Assembly: GCA_944322325.1 (NCBI GenBank)
Contig: CALUOQ010000001.1
Coordinates: forward strand, 186,001-250,000
Direction of reading: 5' to 3'
Source of the DNA: an uncultured Alloprevotella sp.
GTDB lineage: Bacteria; Bacteroidota; Bacteroidia; Bacteroidales; Bacteroidaceae
DNA length: 64,000 nt
In this document: piece after piece, positions 46,244 through 55,285 of the stretch
Position numbering within the stretch: the stretch's first letter is position 1
How the letters are laid out: the number at the start of each line of letters is the position of its first letter
Position numbers and translations under genes: made by a program
The notes under the pieces: generated by a model
Databases searched by the model: none
What the model was told of the DNA's origin: nothing
Seen by the model: only the letters and a program-made list of their open reading frames with translations

Positions 46244-47064
46244 CTGAGCGTTTGCTGAAAGACAAAACAATCGCTGAACACCTCCTTGGCGCTCGTGCTG
46301 GGCTCCCTGAACAGGCCAAACACAGCACTGCCGCTGCCGCTCATTGCGGCGTAGGCGGCTCCCATGTCGTACATCGTCTCCTTGATGGCAGCGACGGCGG
46401 GATATTGCCGGAACACGCTCGCTTCGAAGTCATTGACAATAATTCCTCTCCACTCCTCGACCGGTCGCGTCAAGGCGTCGGGCAGACTGACGTCGGGCCG
46501 GCGCGGACGGACAAGGGCGTAAGCCTCGCGGGTCGATACGCCCACACCGGGCTTCACCAGCAGCAGGGTCCACCCGGCCAGCGAAAGGTTGACGGGCGTC
46601 AGCACGTCGCCGATGCTCGTCGCCAATACGGGCCGCTCGCGCACGAAGAAAGGGCAGTCGGCGCCGAATGCGGCCAGCCGCCGCTCCATTTCGTCGTCCG
46701 CCAGGCCCAGCCCGTACGTTTCGTTGAGCTGCTTCATCATGTGCGCGGCGTCGCTGCTCCCGCCTCCCAGCCCGGCGCCCGTGGGGATGTGCTTGTCCAG
46801 ATAAATGTCAAGGGCGGGCAGGCCGAATTCCTCCTTCATGGCGAGAAACACCCGCACGACGAGGTTGTCCTCCGCCCTGCCGCCCACGCCGATGCCGACC
46901 GTCTGTAGGGCAAACGGGGCATTCGAGCCCCGTAAAGGCTTCGTTTCCAACGTGTCACGCAGCGGTATGGGGTAGAAAACGGTCTCGAGGTTGTGATAAC
47001 CGTCGGGCCGCTTCTCCACCACGTGTAGGCCGATGTTTATTTTCGCCGGGGGAAATGTAATCAT
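46240..47064 (-). CDS. ispE: 4-diphosphocytidyl-2-C-methyl-D-erythritol kinase
   Basis: GHMP kinase of the MEP isoprenoid pathway. Typical start FPPAKINIGLHVVEKRPDGYHNLETVF, the ATP loop PTGAGLGGGSSDAAHMM, and the C-terminal MSGSGSAVFGLF. 274 aa from ATG 47064; the extra in-frame 27 residues upstream cross the promoter and were dropped. It diverges from serS. Confidence 0.96.
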   Translation of the reverse strand: MITFPPAKINIGLHVVEKRPDGYHNLETVFYPIPLRDTLETKPLRGSNAPFALQTVGIGVGGRAEDNLVVRVFLAMKEEFGLPALDIYLDKHIPTGAGLGGGSSDAAHMMKQLNETYGLGLADDEMERRLAAFGADCPFFVRERPVLATSIGDVLTPVNLSLAGWTLLLVKPGVGVSTREAYALVRPRRPDVSLPDALTRPVEEWRGIIVNDFEASVFRQYPAVAAIKETMYDMGAAYAAMSGSGSAVFGLFREPSTSAKEVFSDCFVFQQTLR

Positions 47065-47085
47065 TGCTTCGATGGATAGTCCGTG

Positions 47086-47093
47086 CAAAGGTA
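47086..47093 (-). promoter_or_regulatory. Candidate -7 box for ispE
   Basis: TACCTTTG on the minus strand, 22 bp before the ATG; no -33 match. Confidence 0.45.
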
Positions 47094-47116
47094 ACGTTTC
47101 ATTAAAAATAATTATG

Positions 47117-47124
47117 TACTTTTG
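47117..47124 (+). promoter_or_regulatory. Candidate -7 box for serS
   Basis: TACTTTTG, 40 bp before the serS ATG, divergent from the ispE box; no -33 match. Confidence 0.5.
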
Positions 47125-47164
47125 TCGCACAAAATTTGTCATCACTAAAAGTTAGATCGCAGAC

Positions 47165-48439
47165 ATGCTTACTATCAAACAAATCACTGACAACGAGGAA
47201 GCCGTCATTCGCGGTTTGGAAAAAAAGCACTTCGCCGGGGCCCGCGAAGCCATCGGGCGCGTGCTTTCCATCAACGACATACGCAAAACTTCGCAGGCTG
47301 AGCTCGACAGCTGCCTGGCCGAAGTAAAAACGCTTTCCCGCCAGATCGGCGCGCTGATGAAGGAGGGAAAAACGGCTGACGCCGAGGCCGCCAAGGCACG
47401 CGTAGCCGAAATCAAGACGAAGACCAAGGAACTCGAAGCACGCATGGAGACCGCCGCAACGGACCTCCAGCAGCTGCTTTACACCATACCGAATGTGCCC
47501 TACGACATTGTGCCCGAAGGCGCCGGCGCCGAGGACAACGTCGTCGTCAAGACGGGCGGCCACGACACCGTGCTGCCCGAAAATGCGCTCCCGCATTGGG
47601 AGCTGGCCAAGAAGTACAATCTGATTGACTTCGACTTGGGTGTGAAAATCACCGGGGCCGGCTTTCCCGTCTACATCGGCTGGGGTGCCCGCCTGCAGCG
47701 CGCGCTGATCAACTTCTTCCTCGACGAGGCCCGCGCGGCCGGCTATACTGAAATCATGCCGCCGACCGTGGTCAACCAGGCGTCGGGATTCGGCACCGGA
47801 CAGCTGCCCGACAAGGAAGGACAGATGTACCACTGCGAGCTGGACGACCTGTACCTGATTCCTACCGCCGAGGTACCCGTGACCAACATCTTCCGCGACG
47901 TCATCCTCGACGCTGACCAGCTGCCCGTGAAGTGCTGCGCCTACACCGAGTGCTTCCGCCGCGAGGCCGGCTCCTACGGCAAGGACGTACGCGGCCTCAA
48001 CCGCCTGCACGAGTTCTCCAAGGTGGAACTCGTGCGCATCGATACGCCCGAACACTCCGCCCAGTCGCATCAGGAAATGCTGGACCACGTGGAAAACCTG
48101 CTGGTGAAGCTCGAACTGCCGTACCGCATCCTGCGCCTCTGCGGCGGCGACATCAGCTTCACCGCAGCGCTCTGCTACGATTTCGAAGTCTACAGCGAAG
48201 CGCAGAAGCGGTGGCTTGAAGTCAGCTCGGTGTCCAACTTCGACACGTACCAGGCCAATCGCCTGCACTGCCGCTACCGCACGGCCGACAAGAAGACTAC
48301 GCTCTGCCACACGCTGAACGGCTCGGCCCTGGCCCTGCCGCGCATCGTGGCCGCCCTGCTCGAGGACTTCCAGACGCCGGAGGGCATCCGCATCCCCAAA
48401 GCCCTGCAACCCTACATGGGCACCGACATGATTCGCTAA
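47165..48439 (+). CDS. serS: Seryl-tRNA synthetase
   Basis: Charges tRNA-Ser. The N-terminal coiled-coil arm (about 30-105, QLEAR-rich) binds the long variable arm of the tRNA. The class II core has LIPTAEVPVTN, motif 2 CFRREAGSYGKDVRGLNRLHEFSKVELV, the serine-binding SSVSNFDTYQANRLHCRYR and motif 3 TLNGSALALPRIVAALLEDFQ. Complete at 424 aa. Monocistronic, with a very strong downstream palindrome. Confidence 0.98.
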   Translation: MLTIKQITDNEEAVIRGLEKKHFAGAREAIGRVLSINDIRKTSQAELDSCLAEVKTLSRQIGALMKEGKTADAEAAKARVAEIKTKTKELEARMETAATDLQQLLYTIPNVPYDIVPEGAGAEDNVVVKTGGHDTVLPENALPHWELAKKYNLIDFDLGVKITGAGFPVYIGWGARLQRALINFFLDEARAAGYTEIMPPTVVNQASGFGTGQLPDKEGQMYHCELDDLYLIPTAEVPVTNIFRDVILDADQLPVKCCAYTECFRREAGSYGKDVRGLNRLHEFSKVELVRIDTPEHSAQSHQEMLDHVENLLVKLELPYRILRLCGGDISFTAALCYDFEVYSEAQKRWLEVSSVSNFDTYQANRLHCRYRTADKKTTLCHTLNGSALALPRIVAALLEDFQTPEGIRIPKALQPYMGTDMIR

Positions 48440-48475
48440 GCGCCCGTCTGCCGGCGGCGTAGCTGCCCCATAACG

Positions 48476-48521
48476 CGCCACTCCCTCCCTTGCCCGCGGG
48501 CAAGGGAGGGAGTGGCGTTTT
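48476..48521. terminator. Loopless 42-bp palindrome and T-run after serS
   Basis: 48476-48517 is a perfect palindrome (two 21-bp arms) with centre CCCGCGGG and TTTT following on the plus strand. It separates convergent serS and mltG and could serve both. Confidence 0.82.
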
Positions 48522-48543
48522 CGTGTCGGCCCCCGACCGGCGG

Positions 48544-49575
48544 TCACTTGATGCCGCGGTCGTTGAGTGCGTCGGCGTATTTTCGGGCGTTGCGCAGGTG
48601 CTCCTCGTAGGTGGCCGCGAAATTGTGCGTGCCCGAAAAGTCCTCCTTGGCGCACATGTAAAGGTAGTCGTGCGGCGCGAAGTGGAGCACGGCTTCAATG
48701 CTGGACAACGCCGGGATACAGATAGGTCCGGGCGGCAGGCCGGCGTAACGGTACGTGTTGTACGGGCTGTCGGTCAGGAGCTGTGCGTGGTATATGCGGC
48801 GCAGCCCGAACTGCCGCAGGGCGAACTTCACAGTCGGGTCGGCCTGGAGCTTCATGCCCTGGCGGTAGCGGTTGAGGTACATGCCGGCTATCAGGGGCTT
48901 CTCGGCGTCGTTCGCCGTTTCCTGGTCGACGATGGAGGCCAGCGTGATGACCTCCTCCGGCGTCAGCCCGGCCGCCTCGGCCAGTTCGCGGCGCGCCGGC
49001 GTCCAGTAGGCGTCGCTCTCCTTCTTCATGCGGCCCAGCAACTGGCGCGGCGTGAGGTTCCAGTAGACCTCGTACGTGTTCGGCAGGAACAGGCAGGGCA
49101 GCGTGGCGGTGTCGGCCCCGTAGTCGGCGCAGGTTGCACTGTCGTGGAAAGCCGTGGCCCACGCGGCGGAATCGTTCATCAGCACTTTGCCCAGCTCGGC
49201 GGCCAGCCGGTCCATGGTGCGCACTTGGGGAATGGTCAGACGCAGGGGCGACTGGCTGCCGCCGCGCACGTTGCGGAAGAATTGCAGGGTCGACAGTCCT
49301 TCGCCGGCCCTGTAACGGCCGGGACGTACCCGGTCGGCATAGCCCGTAGCGGCAGCCAGCAGGCGAAAGCCCGCAAGTTGGCGCGCACCGCAGTCGCGCT
49401 CGAGCTTGACGAGGACGGAGTCATACGTATCGTCGTCGTCAATGTAGGCATACACACTGCCGCCACGGGGCACGAAAGCAGCGAAAAACAAGTAATAAAC
49501 CAGCGCGGCACACACGACGACCGCAGCGGCAAGGCCTCCCCAGAGGAGGCGGCGTTTTTTCGGAGTCATATCCAT
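48544..49575 (-). CDS. mltG: Endolytic murein transglycosylase MltG
   Basis: Inner-membrane enzyme that cuts nascent glycan strands and sets their length. One N-terminal TM helix (about 12-33), a LysM-like segment, and the YceG domain (about 90-340) with FLPNTYEVYWN, ASIVDQETANDAEKPLIAGMYLNRYRQGMKLQADPTVKFA and YNTYRYAGLPPGPICIPALSSIEAVL. In the usual ASIVEKET motif the first Glu reads Asp; the second Glu is kept. The start is ATG 49575 or 49569, both just after a complete promoter. Length of 343 aa is normal. Confidence 0.93.
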   Translation of the reverse strand: MDMTPKKRRLLWGGLAAAVVVCAALVYYLFFAAFVPRGGSVYAYIDDDDTYDSVLVKLERDCGARQLAGFRLLAAATGYADRVRPGRYRAGEGLSTLQFFRNVRGGSQSPLRLTIPQVRTMDRLAAELGKVLMNDSAAWATAFHDSATCADYGADTATLPCLFLPNTYEVYWNLTPRQLLGRMKKESDAYWTPARRELAEAAGLTPEEVITLASIVDQETANDAEKPLIAGMYLNRYRQGMKLQADPTVKFALRQFGLRRIYHAQLLTDSPYNTYRYAGLPPGPICIPALSSIEAVLHFAPHDYLYMCAKEDFSGTHNFAATYEEHLRNARKYADALNDRGIK

Positions 49576-49593
49576 TTTCGTCGGAAACTGCCG

Positions 49594-49625
49594 CAAAAAT
49601 ACATCTTTTTATCCCCGTGCCCAAA
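49594..49625 (-). promoter_or_regulatory. Promoter of mltG
   Basis: Minus-strand -33 TTTG (49622-49625), 20-bp spacer, -7 TATTTTTG (49594-49601), 18 bp before the ATG. Confidence 0.78.
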
Positions 49626-49803
49626 CCTTGCCCGGCTTTCCGTCGCCAGACTGCGGCCCCGACACCAGGCCCGACGGGCAGAAAGCCCCCGCACGCGACC
49701 GCAAAATGCCACCCCGGCGCGGCAGGAAGCGATGTCGGCGCCTCCACGGCGTTAAATAACGAAAAAACACCATCAGGTGGCGTCCCCACTCGCCGGAAAG
49801 GCT

Positions 49804-49811
49804 TACCTTTG
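49804..49811 (+). promoter_or_regulatory. Candidate -7 box for the envelope-protein gene
   Basis: TACCTTTG, 24 bp before ATG 49836; no -33 match. Confidence 0.45.
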
Positions 49812-49835
49812 TTTCGCAAGCAGACCCAACACATC

Positions 49836-50636
49836 ATGAAACGGACAATAAACATACGCCTTGCCTGCCTCGCCGTCGCCCTGCTGGCCTGGGGCAGCCC
49901 GCACGCACAGACTGCGGCGCCCCGCAGCGTCGCAGCGGCGGACACGACCGTGACCGCCACTTCCGGCGCAGAGGCCGCCGAAACAGGTGCTGCAACAGAA
50001 AAAACAAGTACTACGATAGAAAATCCTATCGCTACGACAGAAAATTCTATCGCTGCGATAGAAAAAACGGGGACTACACTTGTGCGCCCCGACTCGGCGG
50101 GACTCGAACTCAGCGCTCCGCTCTATGCCCCCTTCGTACGTCCGCTCACGCTGTGGACCGACTTCTACAGCTGTGTCCCGACGATGTGGGACATGGGCTG
50201 GGACTCGTGGCAACTGCACAGGGGTTTCAACGCGCAGCTCTCCCTCCACGCCATTGCCGGCTTCGGCTCGGGCGCGCCGCGAGGTGTGGGATTCGGTCAG
50301 GACGCCGCCTTCATGTACGCCCTGCCGCTGACCAGCCGGCTGAGCGCGGCGGGCGGCCTTTACGTGTCCAACCTTGACTGGGGCGGACGCAATTACAGGC
50401 AGATGGGCATCGCCGGCGTGGCGGCCTATCGCGTCAACGACGTCATCAGCCTCTACGCCTACGGCAGCAAGACGCTGCTTCCCGGCAGTGTGGCGCCGTA
50501 CCAGGCCCCCTTTATCGACGGCGACCGTTTCGGCGGCATGGTCAATTTCAAGTTCAACGATACGTTCTCCATGCGCTTCAGCGTGGAACACCGCGAGGCC
50601 CCTGCCCCACGCGTATGGCAGGCACCCCGCCGCTAA
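49836..50636 (+). CDS. Exported, probably outer-membrane protein with 21-bp-repeat-encoded linker
   Basis: A 266-aa protein of unknown function. Signal peptide about 1-24 (PHA-Q). A low-complexity Ala/Thr/Glu linker (about 25-85) includes the seven-residue periodic block TSTTIEN-PIATTEN-SIAAIEK, encoded by the dispersed 21-bp repeat. The remaining about 180 residues show alternating, aromatic, barrel-like strands (WDMGWDSWQLHRGFNAQLSLHAIAGFG, AAGGLYVSNLDWGG, VISLYAYGSKTLLPG, MVNFKFNDTFSMRFSVEHRE). No named family is recognised. The codons near the C-terminus and the 12-bp gap to the helicase gene suggest a shared transcript. Confidence 0.78.
   Translation: MKRTINIRLACLAVALLAWGSPHAQTAAPRSVAAADTTVTATSGAEAAETGAATEKTSTTIENPIATTENSIAAIEKTGTTLVRPDSAGLELSAPLYAPFVRPLTLWTDFYSCVPTMWDMGWDSWQLHRGFNAQLSLHAIAGFGSGAPRGVGFGQDAAFMYALPLTSRLSAAGGLYVSNLDWGGRNYRQMGIAGVAAYRVNDVISLYAYGSKTLLPGSVAPYQAPFIDGDRFGGMVNFKFNDTFSMRFSVEHREAPAPRVWQAPRR
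49983..50087 (+). repeat. 21-bp tandem repeat inside the envelope-protein gene (copy 5)
   Basis: Five units in direct order and in frame: a degenerate first unit, ACAAGTACTACGATAG-, CCTATCGCTACGACAG- and TCTATCGCTGCGATAG-type units, and a tail with GGGGACTACACTTGT. The second unit matches the first unit of the 35.2- and 38.9-kb palindromes; the tail matches that of the LysM copy. Confidence 0.93.
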
Positions 50637-50648
50637 TCCCGCCCCGCC

Positions 50649-52565
50649 GTGACGGAAAAGAACCATAGCGCTTCGCTCGTGCAACAGCGCGCCCTGCTCA
50701 AACAGGAGTACGAGTTCGAACGCGAAACGTTTCGCCGCGAAACCGCGACGATGGGCGTCGGGCGCAAAGTCAAGCGGGGCGACTGCTGGTTCCCTGCCTT
50801 CGCGGGGCGCAGCTACTACAACTCGCTCGCACGGCTCGTCGTCGAGGTGACGCGGACGGAGGACCTGGATATCGAACATAACTTCGAGCCGGGCCGGCCG
50901 CTGTGTTTCTTCGAACAGGACGCCACGGGCGGGCTCTCGTACCTGCCCTTCACAGCCACGGTCAGTTACGCCGAAGCCGACCGCATGGTGGTCGAACTGC
51001 CCGACGCGGCGGCGCTGGCCGCCCTCGAACGGGCCGAGCGGCTGGGCGTGCAGCTGGGTTTCGACGAGACGACGTACCGCCTCATGTTCGCCGCCCTCGA
51101 CACGGTCATCGCCGCACGCGACGACCGCACCGCCTACCTGCGCGACGTCATCCACGGGCCGCTGCCGGCCCGGAAAGGGGCGCCCCAGCCGGTCAGCCTG
51201 CCATGGCTCAACCGCACCCAGGAACTGGCCGTCAGCGAGGTGCTCCGCGCGCACGACGTCGCCGTGGTCCACGGCCCGCCCGGCACGGGGAAAACCACCA
51301 CCCTGGTCGAGGCCGTCTATGAGGTACTGCGGCGCGAGAGTCAGGTACTGGTATGCGCGCAGAGCAACATGGCGGTCGACTGGATTTCCGAAAAACTCGT
51401 CGACCGGGGCATCCCGGTACTGCGCATCAGCAACCCGACGCGCGTCAACGACAAGATGCTCTCCTTCACCTACGAGCGGCGCTTCGAGGCCCACCCCGAC
51501 TATCCGCAGCTTTGGGCCATACGCCGCACCATCCGCCAGCTGTACGCCACACCCCGCCGCGGGCGCGGCGAGGCGTTCCACCAGAAAATCGCTCGACTGC
51601 GCGACCGCGCCGCCGAACTGGAGCTGCGCATCCGTCAGCAGCTTTTCGACGCGACGCGCGTCGTGGCCAGCACGCTGGCCGGCGCAGCCAACCCGCTGCT
51701 CGCGGGCCAGCGCTTCCACACCCTTTTCATCGACGAGGCGGCCCAGGCGCTCGAAGCAGCGTGCTGGGTGGCCATGACGCGGGCCGACCGCGTGGTGCTG
51801 GCGGGCGACCACCGCCAGCTTCCGCCGACTATCAAATGCGTCGAGGCGGCGCGGGGCGGACTGGCGCGCACGCTGATGGAGCAGGTGGCCGAGCACCGGC
51901 CCGAGACGGTGACGCTGCTCAACGTGCAGTACCGCATGAACGAAACGCTCATGCGCTTCTCCTCGGACTGGTTCTACGGCGGCCGTGTCGTCGCGGCGCC
52001 CGAGGTGCGCCACCGTGGCATCCTCGATTACGACACGCCCCTCACCTGGGTCGACACGGAGGGCGACGCGGACCACGGCGGCGAGGAGTTCGTCGGCGAG
52101 AGCTACGGCCGCATCAACCGGGCCGAGGCCGAACAGACCGTACGCCTGCTGACGGACTACGTGGAGCGTATCGGCCGCGACCGCCTGCTCGACGAGCGCA
52201 TCGACTTCGGCGTCATCTCGCCCTACAAGGCACAGGTGCAGTACCTGCGCCGCCTCATCCGGCGCGAAGCGGTGCTGAAGCCGTTCCGCGAACTGATTTC
52301 GGTAAACACGGTCGACGGGTTCCAAGGCCAGGAGCGCGACGTGGTCATCATCAGTCTGGTGCGCGCCAACGCCCGCGGCGAGATCGGTTTCCTCTCCGAC
52401 CTGCGGCGCATGAACGTCGCCATGACACGGGCCCGCATGAAGCTCTTCATCCTGGGCGACGCCGCGACACTGAGTCACCATGCCTTCTACCGAAAGCTCC
52501 ACGACTACGCCCTGAAACTGGCGCAGGGCGAAAGCGATAACTACCTAATTCACAATAACGATTAA
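50649..52565 (+). CDS. UPF1-like superfamily 1 helicase
   Basis: A 638-aa soluble ATP-dependent helicase of the UPF1/IGHMBP2 type. Residues 1-180 form an OB-like N-terminal region. Motifs: Walker A HGPPGTGKTTT, Ia CAQSNMAVD, II FIDEAAQALE, III LAGDHRQLPPT, IV VQYRMNETLM, V VDGFQGQERDVVIISLVRAN and VI NVAMTRARMKLFILGD. Substrate (RNA or DNA) cannot be decided. Start is GTG, 12 bp after the previous gene. No nuclease domain is fused. Confidence 0.92.
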   Translation: MTEKNHSASLVQQRALLKQEYEFERETFRRETATMGVGRKVKRGDCWFPAFAGRSYYNSLARLVVEVTRTEDLDIEHNFEPGRPLCFFEQDATGGLSYLPFTATVSYAEADRMVVELPDAAALAALERAERLGVQLGFDETTYRLMFAALDTVIAARDDRTAYLRDVIHGPLPARKGAPQPVSLPWLNRTQELAVSEVLRAHDVAVVHGPPGTGKTTTLVEAVYEVLRRESQVLVCAQSNMAVDWISEKLVDRGIPVLRISNPTRVNDKMLSFTYERRFEAHPDYPQLWAIRRTIRQLYATPRRGRGEAFHQKIARLRDRAAELELRIRQQLFDATRVVASTLAGAANPLLAGQRFHTLFIDEAAQALEAACWVAMTRADRVVLAGDHRQLPPTIKCVEAARGGLARTLMEQVAEHRPETVTLLNVQYRMNETLMRFSSDWFYGGRVVAAPEVRHRGILDYDTPLTWVDTEGDADHGGEEFVGESYGRINRAEAEQTVRLLTDYVERIGRDRLLDERIDFGVISPYKAQVQYLRRLIRREAVLKPFRELISVNTVDGFQGQERDVVIISLVRANARGEIGFLSDLRRMNVAMTRARMKLFILGDAATLSHHAFYRKLHDYALKLAQGESDNYLIHNND

Positions 52566-52595
52566 TTCACTCACTCTATAAAAACTAAAAGACCC

Positions 52596-55199
52596 ATGAA
52601 AAAATTCAGCTTCTGTTTTTGGCTGTTCGGCTGGCTGGCGCTGGCCGTCGGTTGCACCGGCACCAACCCGGTGGCCGAGGATTTCCAGAAGCGCCGCGAG
52701 GTGGTGGGCAATGATTCCCTCTTTGCCATCTTCGACGCCGACCTGACATCCGACGAGCGCGCTGCGCTCGAATTTCTCTACGCCTACATGCCCCTGCCCG
52801 ACCTTGCGGACTACAGCGGCGACTTCCACCGCGCCAACGTGGCTGCCGCGCTGCGGGCCCGCGCCGAAATGCCCTGGGGCAAGCAGGTGCCCGAACGCGA
52901 ATTCCGCCACTTCGTGCTGCCCGTCAGGGTAAACAACGAGGCGCTCGACACGAGCCGCATGGTATTCTACCGCGCCCTGAAGGACCGCGTCCGCGACCTG
53001 TCGATGGCCGACGCCGTGCTCGAGGTCAACCACTGGTGTCACGAACACGTCACCTACCAGCCGTCCGACTCGCGCACCAGTCCGCCCCTCTCCACGCTGC
53101 GCACCGCCTACGGCCGGTGCGGCGAGGAGTCCACGTTCACCGTGGCCGCCCTGCGCGCCGTAGGCATCCCGGCACGCCAGGTCTACACCCCGCGCTGGGC
53201 CCACACCGACGACAATCACGCCTGGGTCGAGGCGTGGGTCGACGGCAAATGGTATTTCCTCGGGGCCTGCGAGCCGGAACCCGTGCTTAACCTCGGGTGG
53301 TTCAACGCGCCGGCCTCGCGCGGCATGTTGATGCACACGAACGTATTCGGACGCTACGACGGCGACGAGGAGGTAGTGGGCCGCACGCCGTGCTTTACCG
53401 AAATCAACGTGACCGAGCACTACGCGCCGACGGCCACTGTCGTCGTGCGCACCGTGGACCGCGACGGCAAACCCGTGCCCGCCGACGTGGACTTCAAGCT
53501 GTACAACTATGCCGAGTTCCACACCGTGGCGAGCAAGCAGGCGACGGCCGACGGCATCGCCACGCTGACCACCGGAAAAGGCGACCTGCTGGCCTGGGCC
53601 TCGCACGAAGGCGCGTGGGGCTACGCGCTGTGCCACGGCGGACAGACGGACACCGTGACCCTGCGGCTCGACCGGACAGCCGGCTTCAAGGGAGTGGAAG
53701 AACTGGACATCCACCCGCCCGTACAGGGCAGCAACCAGCCCGAAGTGACCGAAGCACAGACGGCTGAGAATGCCCGCCGGCTGGCTTACGAAGACTCCCT
53801 GCGCAATGCCTACGTGGCTACGTTTCCCACGGCGGCCGACGCTGTAGCACTGGCCGAACGGCTGGGGCTGGACACAGCCGCCGTGCGGGACGTCATCCGG
53901 GCGTCGCGCGGCAACTATGCCGTAGTGGAGCAGTTCCTGACCGACGCCCCGGCTGACCAGCGGGAGCGCGCCCTGCGCCTGTTGCAAGTCGTTTCGGAAA
54001 AGGACCGCCGCGACATCACGCGCGAAGTGCTCGACGACCATTTCAAGGCGCCCGCCACGGGCAGCGGCGACAACTACGACCGCTACGTGCTCAATCCCCG
54101 CGTGGCCGACGAGCCCCTGACGCCGTACAAGAGCTTCTTTGCCCAAGTCATCCCGGCCGAGGAGCGCGCCGCCTACCGCCAGAACCCGGAACTGTGGGCG
54201 ACATGGTGCCGCGAAAACGTGCGGACGGACGATACGTGGAACCCTCTGCATCTGTGCATGTCGCCCGCGTCGGTATGGAAACTGCGGTTGGCCGACGCCA
54301 AGTCGCGCAACATCTTCTTCGTTGCTGCGGCGCGCAGCATGGGCATCGTGGCCCGCATCGACGAGGTGACGGGTAAGACGCAGTACCAGGACGGCGAGGG
54401 CCGCTGGCACGACGTGGCATGGACCGACAAGCCCGCAACCGAACACACGGCCACCGGCACATTACAGAGCGACTACACCGAGGCCGCCCATCAGGACAAC
54501 CCGAAATACTACTCCCACTTCACGCTGTCGCGCATCGCCGACGGACGGCCGCAACTGCTGAACTACGACGAGCGCTCGAGCTGGGCCGAACTGCTGAAAC
54601 CGGGCACGACGCTCGACGCCGGCGACTACCTCATGGTCAGCGGTACGCGCATGGCCGACGGCAGCGTGCTGGCACGGCTTTCCTTCTTCCCCGTGAAAGC
54701 GGGCGAAACGGTGAACGAACCCCTCGTACTGCGCGAAAGTACGGACGGCGTACAGGTCATCGGTAACTTCAACTCGGAAAACCGCTACTACGACCTCCAG
54801 ACGAAGACGGAGAAATCCCTGCTCTCGACCACCGGCCGTGGATATTACGTGGTCGGCCTCGTGCGGCCCAACCACGAACCTACGAACCACGTATTGCGCG
54901 ACCTGGCTCCCGTGGCCAAGGAACTGGAACAATGGGGACGCAGCATCGTGCTCCTGTTTGCCTCGCAGGAAGAGGCCGAACGCTTCCGCGCGGCCGACTT
55001 CCAGCTGCCGAAGAACGTGGTGTGGGGCGTGGACGAAAGCGGAGCCATCGCCCGCGAACTGACGGCAAACTTCAAGCTGCCCAACGCAGACCGCCCGGTG
55101 ATGGTCGTTGCCGACACGTTCAACCGCGTCGTGTTCCTGACGCAGGGCTATACGATAGGTTGGGGCGAACAGCTGATGAAAGTCATCAAGCAACTCTGA
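52596..55199 (+). CDS. Transglutaminase-like lipoprotein with C-terminal thioredoxin-like fold
   Basis: An 867-aa lipoprotein: the signal ends AVGC (Cys about 20). The transglutaminase/protease-like core has C175 in GRCGEES and H208 in DDNHAWVEAWVDG; the third position reads Glu in LGACEPEP. A beta domain (about 275-365) follows, then a second all-helical and papain-like part with CREN and SRNIFFVAAARSMGIVARID (about 500-610), which resembles a partial second transglutaminase module. The end (about 750-867) looks like a thioredoxin fold (RSIVLLFASQEEAERF, RPVMVVADTFNRVVFLTQGY) without CxxC. Role unknown; probably peptide or peptidoglycan processing in the envelope. Confidence 0.86.
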   Translation: MKKFSFCFWLFGWLALAVGCTGTNPVAEDFQKRREVVGNDSLFAIFDADLTSDERAALEFLYAYMPLPDLADYSGDFHRANVAAALRARAEMPWGKQVPEREFRHFVLPVRVNNEALDTSRMVFYRALKDRVRDLSMADAVLEVNHWCHEHVTYQPSDSRTSPPLSTLRTAYGRCGEESTFTVAALRAVGIPARQVYTPRWAHTDDNHAWVEAWVDGKWYFLGACEPEPVLNLGWFNAPASRGMLMHTNVFGRYDGDEEVVGRTPCFTEINVTEHYAPTATVVVRTVDRDGKPVPADVDFKLYNYAEFHTVASKQATADGIATLTTGKGDLLAWASHEGAWGYALCHGGQTDTVTLRLDRTAGFKGVEELDIHPPVQGSNQPEVTEAQTAENARRLAYEDSLRNAYVATFPTAADAVALAERLGLDTAAVRDVIRASRGNYAVVEQFLTDAPADQRERALRLLQVVSEKDRRDITREVLDDHFKAPATGSGDNYDRYVLNPRVADEPLTPYKSFFAQVIPAEERAAYRQNPELWATWCRENVRTDDTWNPLHLCMSPASVWKLRLADAKSRNIFFVAAARSMGIVARIDEVTGKTQYQDGEGRWHDVAWTDKPATEHTATGTLQSDYTEAAHQDNPKYYSHFTLSRIADGRPQLLNYDERSSWAELLKPGTTLDAGDYLMVSGTRMADGSVLARLSFFPVKAGETVNEPLVLRESTDGVQVIGNFNSENRYYDLQTKTEKSLLSTTGRGYYVVGLVRPNHEPTNHVLRDLAPVAKELEQWGRSIVLLFASQEEAERFRAADFQLPKNVVWGVDESGAIARELTANFKLPNADRPVMVVADTFNRVVFLTQGYTIGWGEQLMKVIKQL

Positions 55200-55219
55200 G
55201 CATCCGCCGGGTGCGACAC

Positions 55220-55270
55220 AATAAATCCCGCCCCGCTTCCAGTTCGTCTGGAAGCGGGGCGGGATTTATT
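55220..55270. terminator. Bidirectional terminator
   Basis: Perfect 22-bp stem with a 7-base loop, ending AATAAA/TTTATT, between convergent transglutaminase and cutC genes. Confidence 0.85.
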
Positions 55271-55285
55271 TGTCAACGTCCAGGC

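Noticed and set aside
48900-48980. MltG inactive because of Asp in ASIVDQET
   Set aside because: I could not establish which Glu of the usual ASIVEKET is catalytic; the second Glu is present, so inactivity is not supported.
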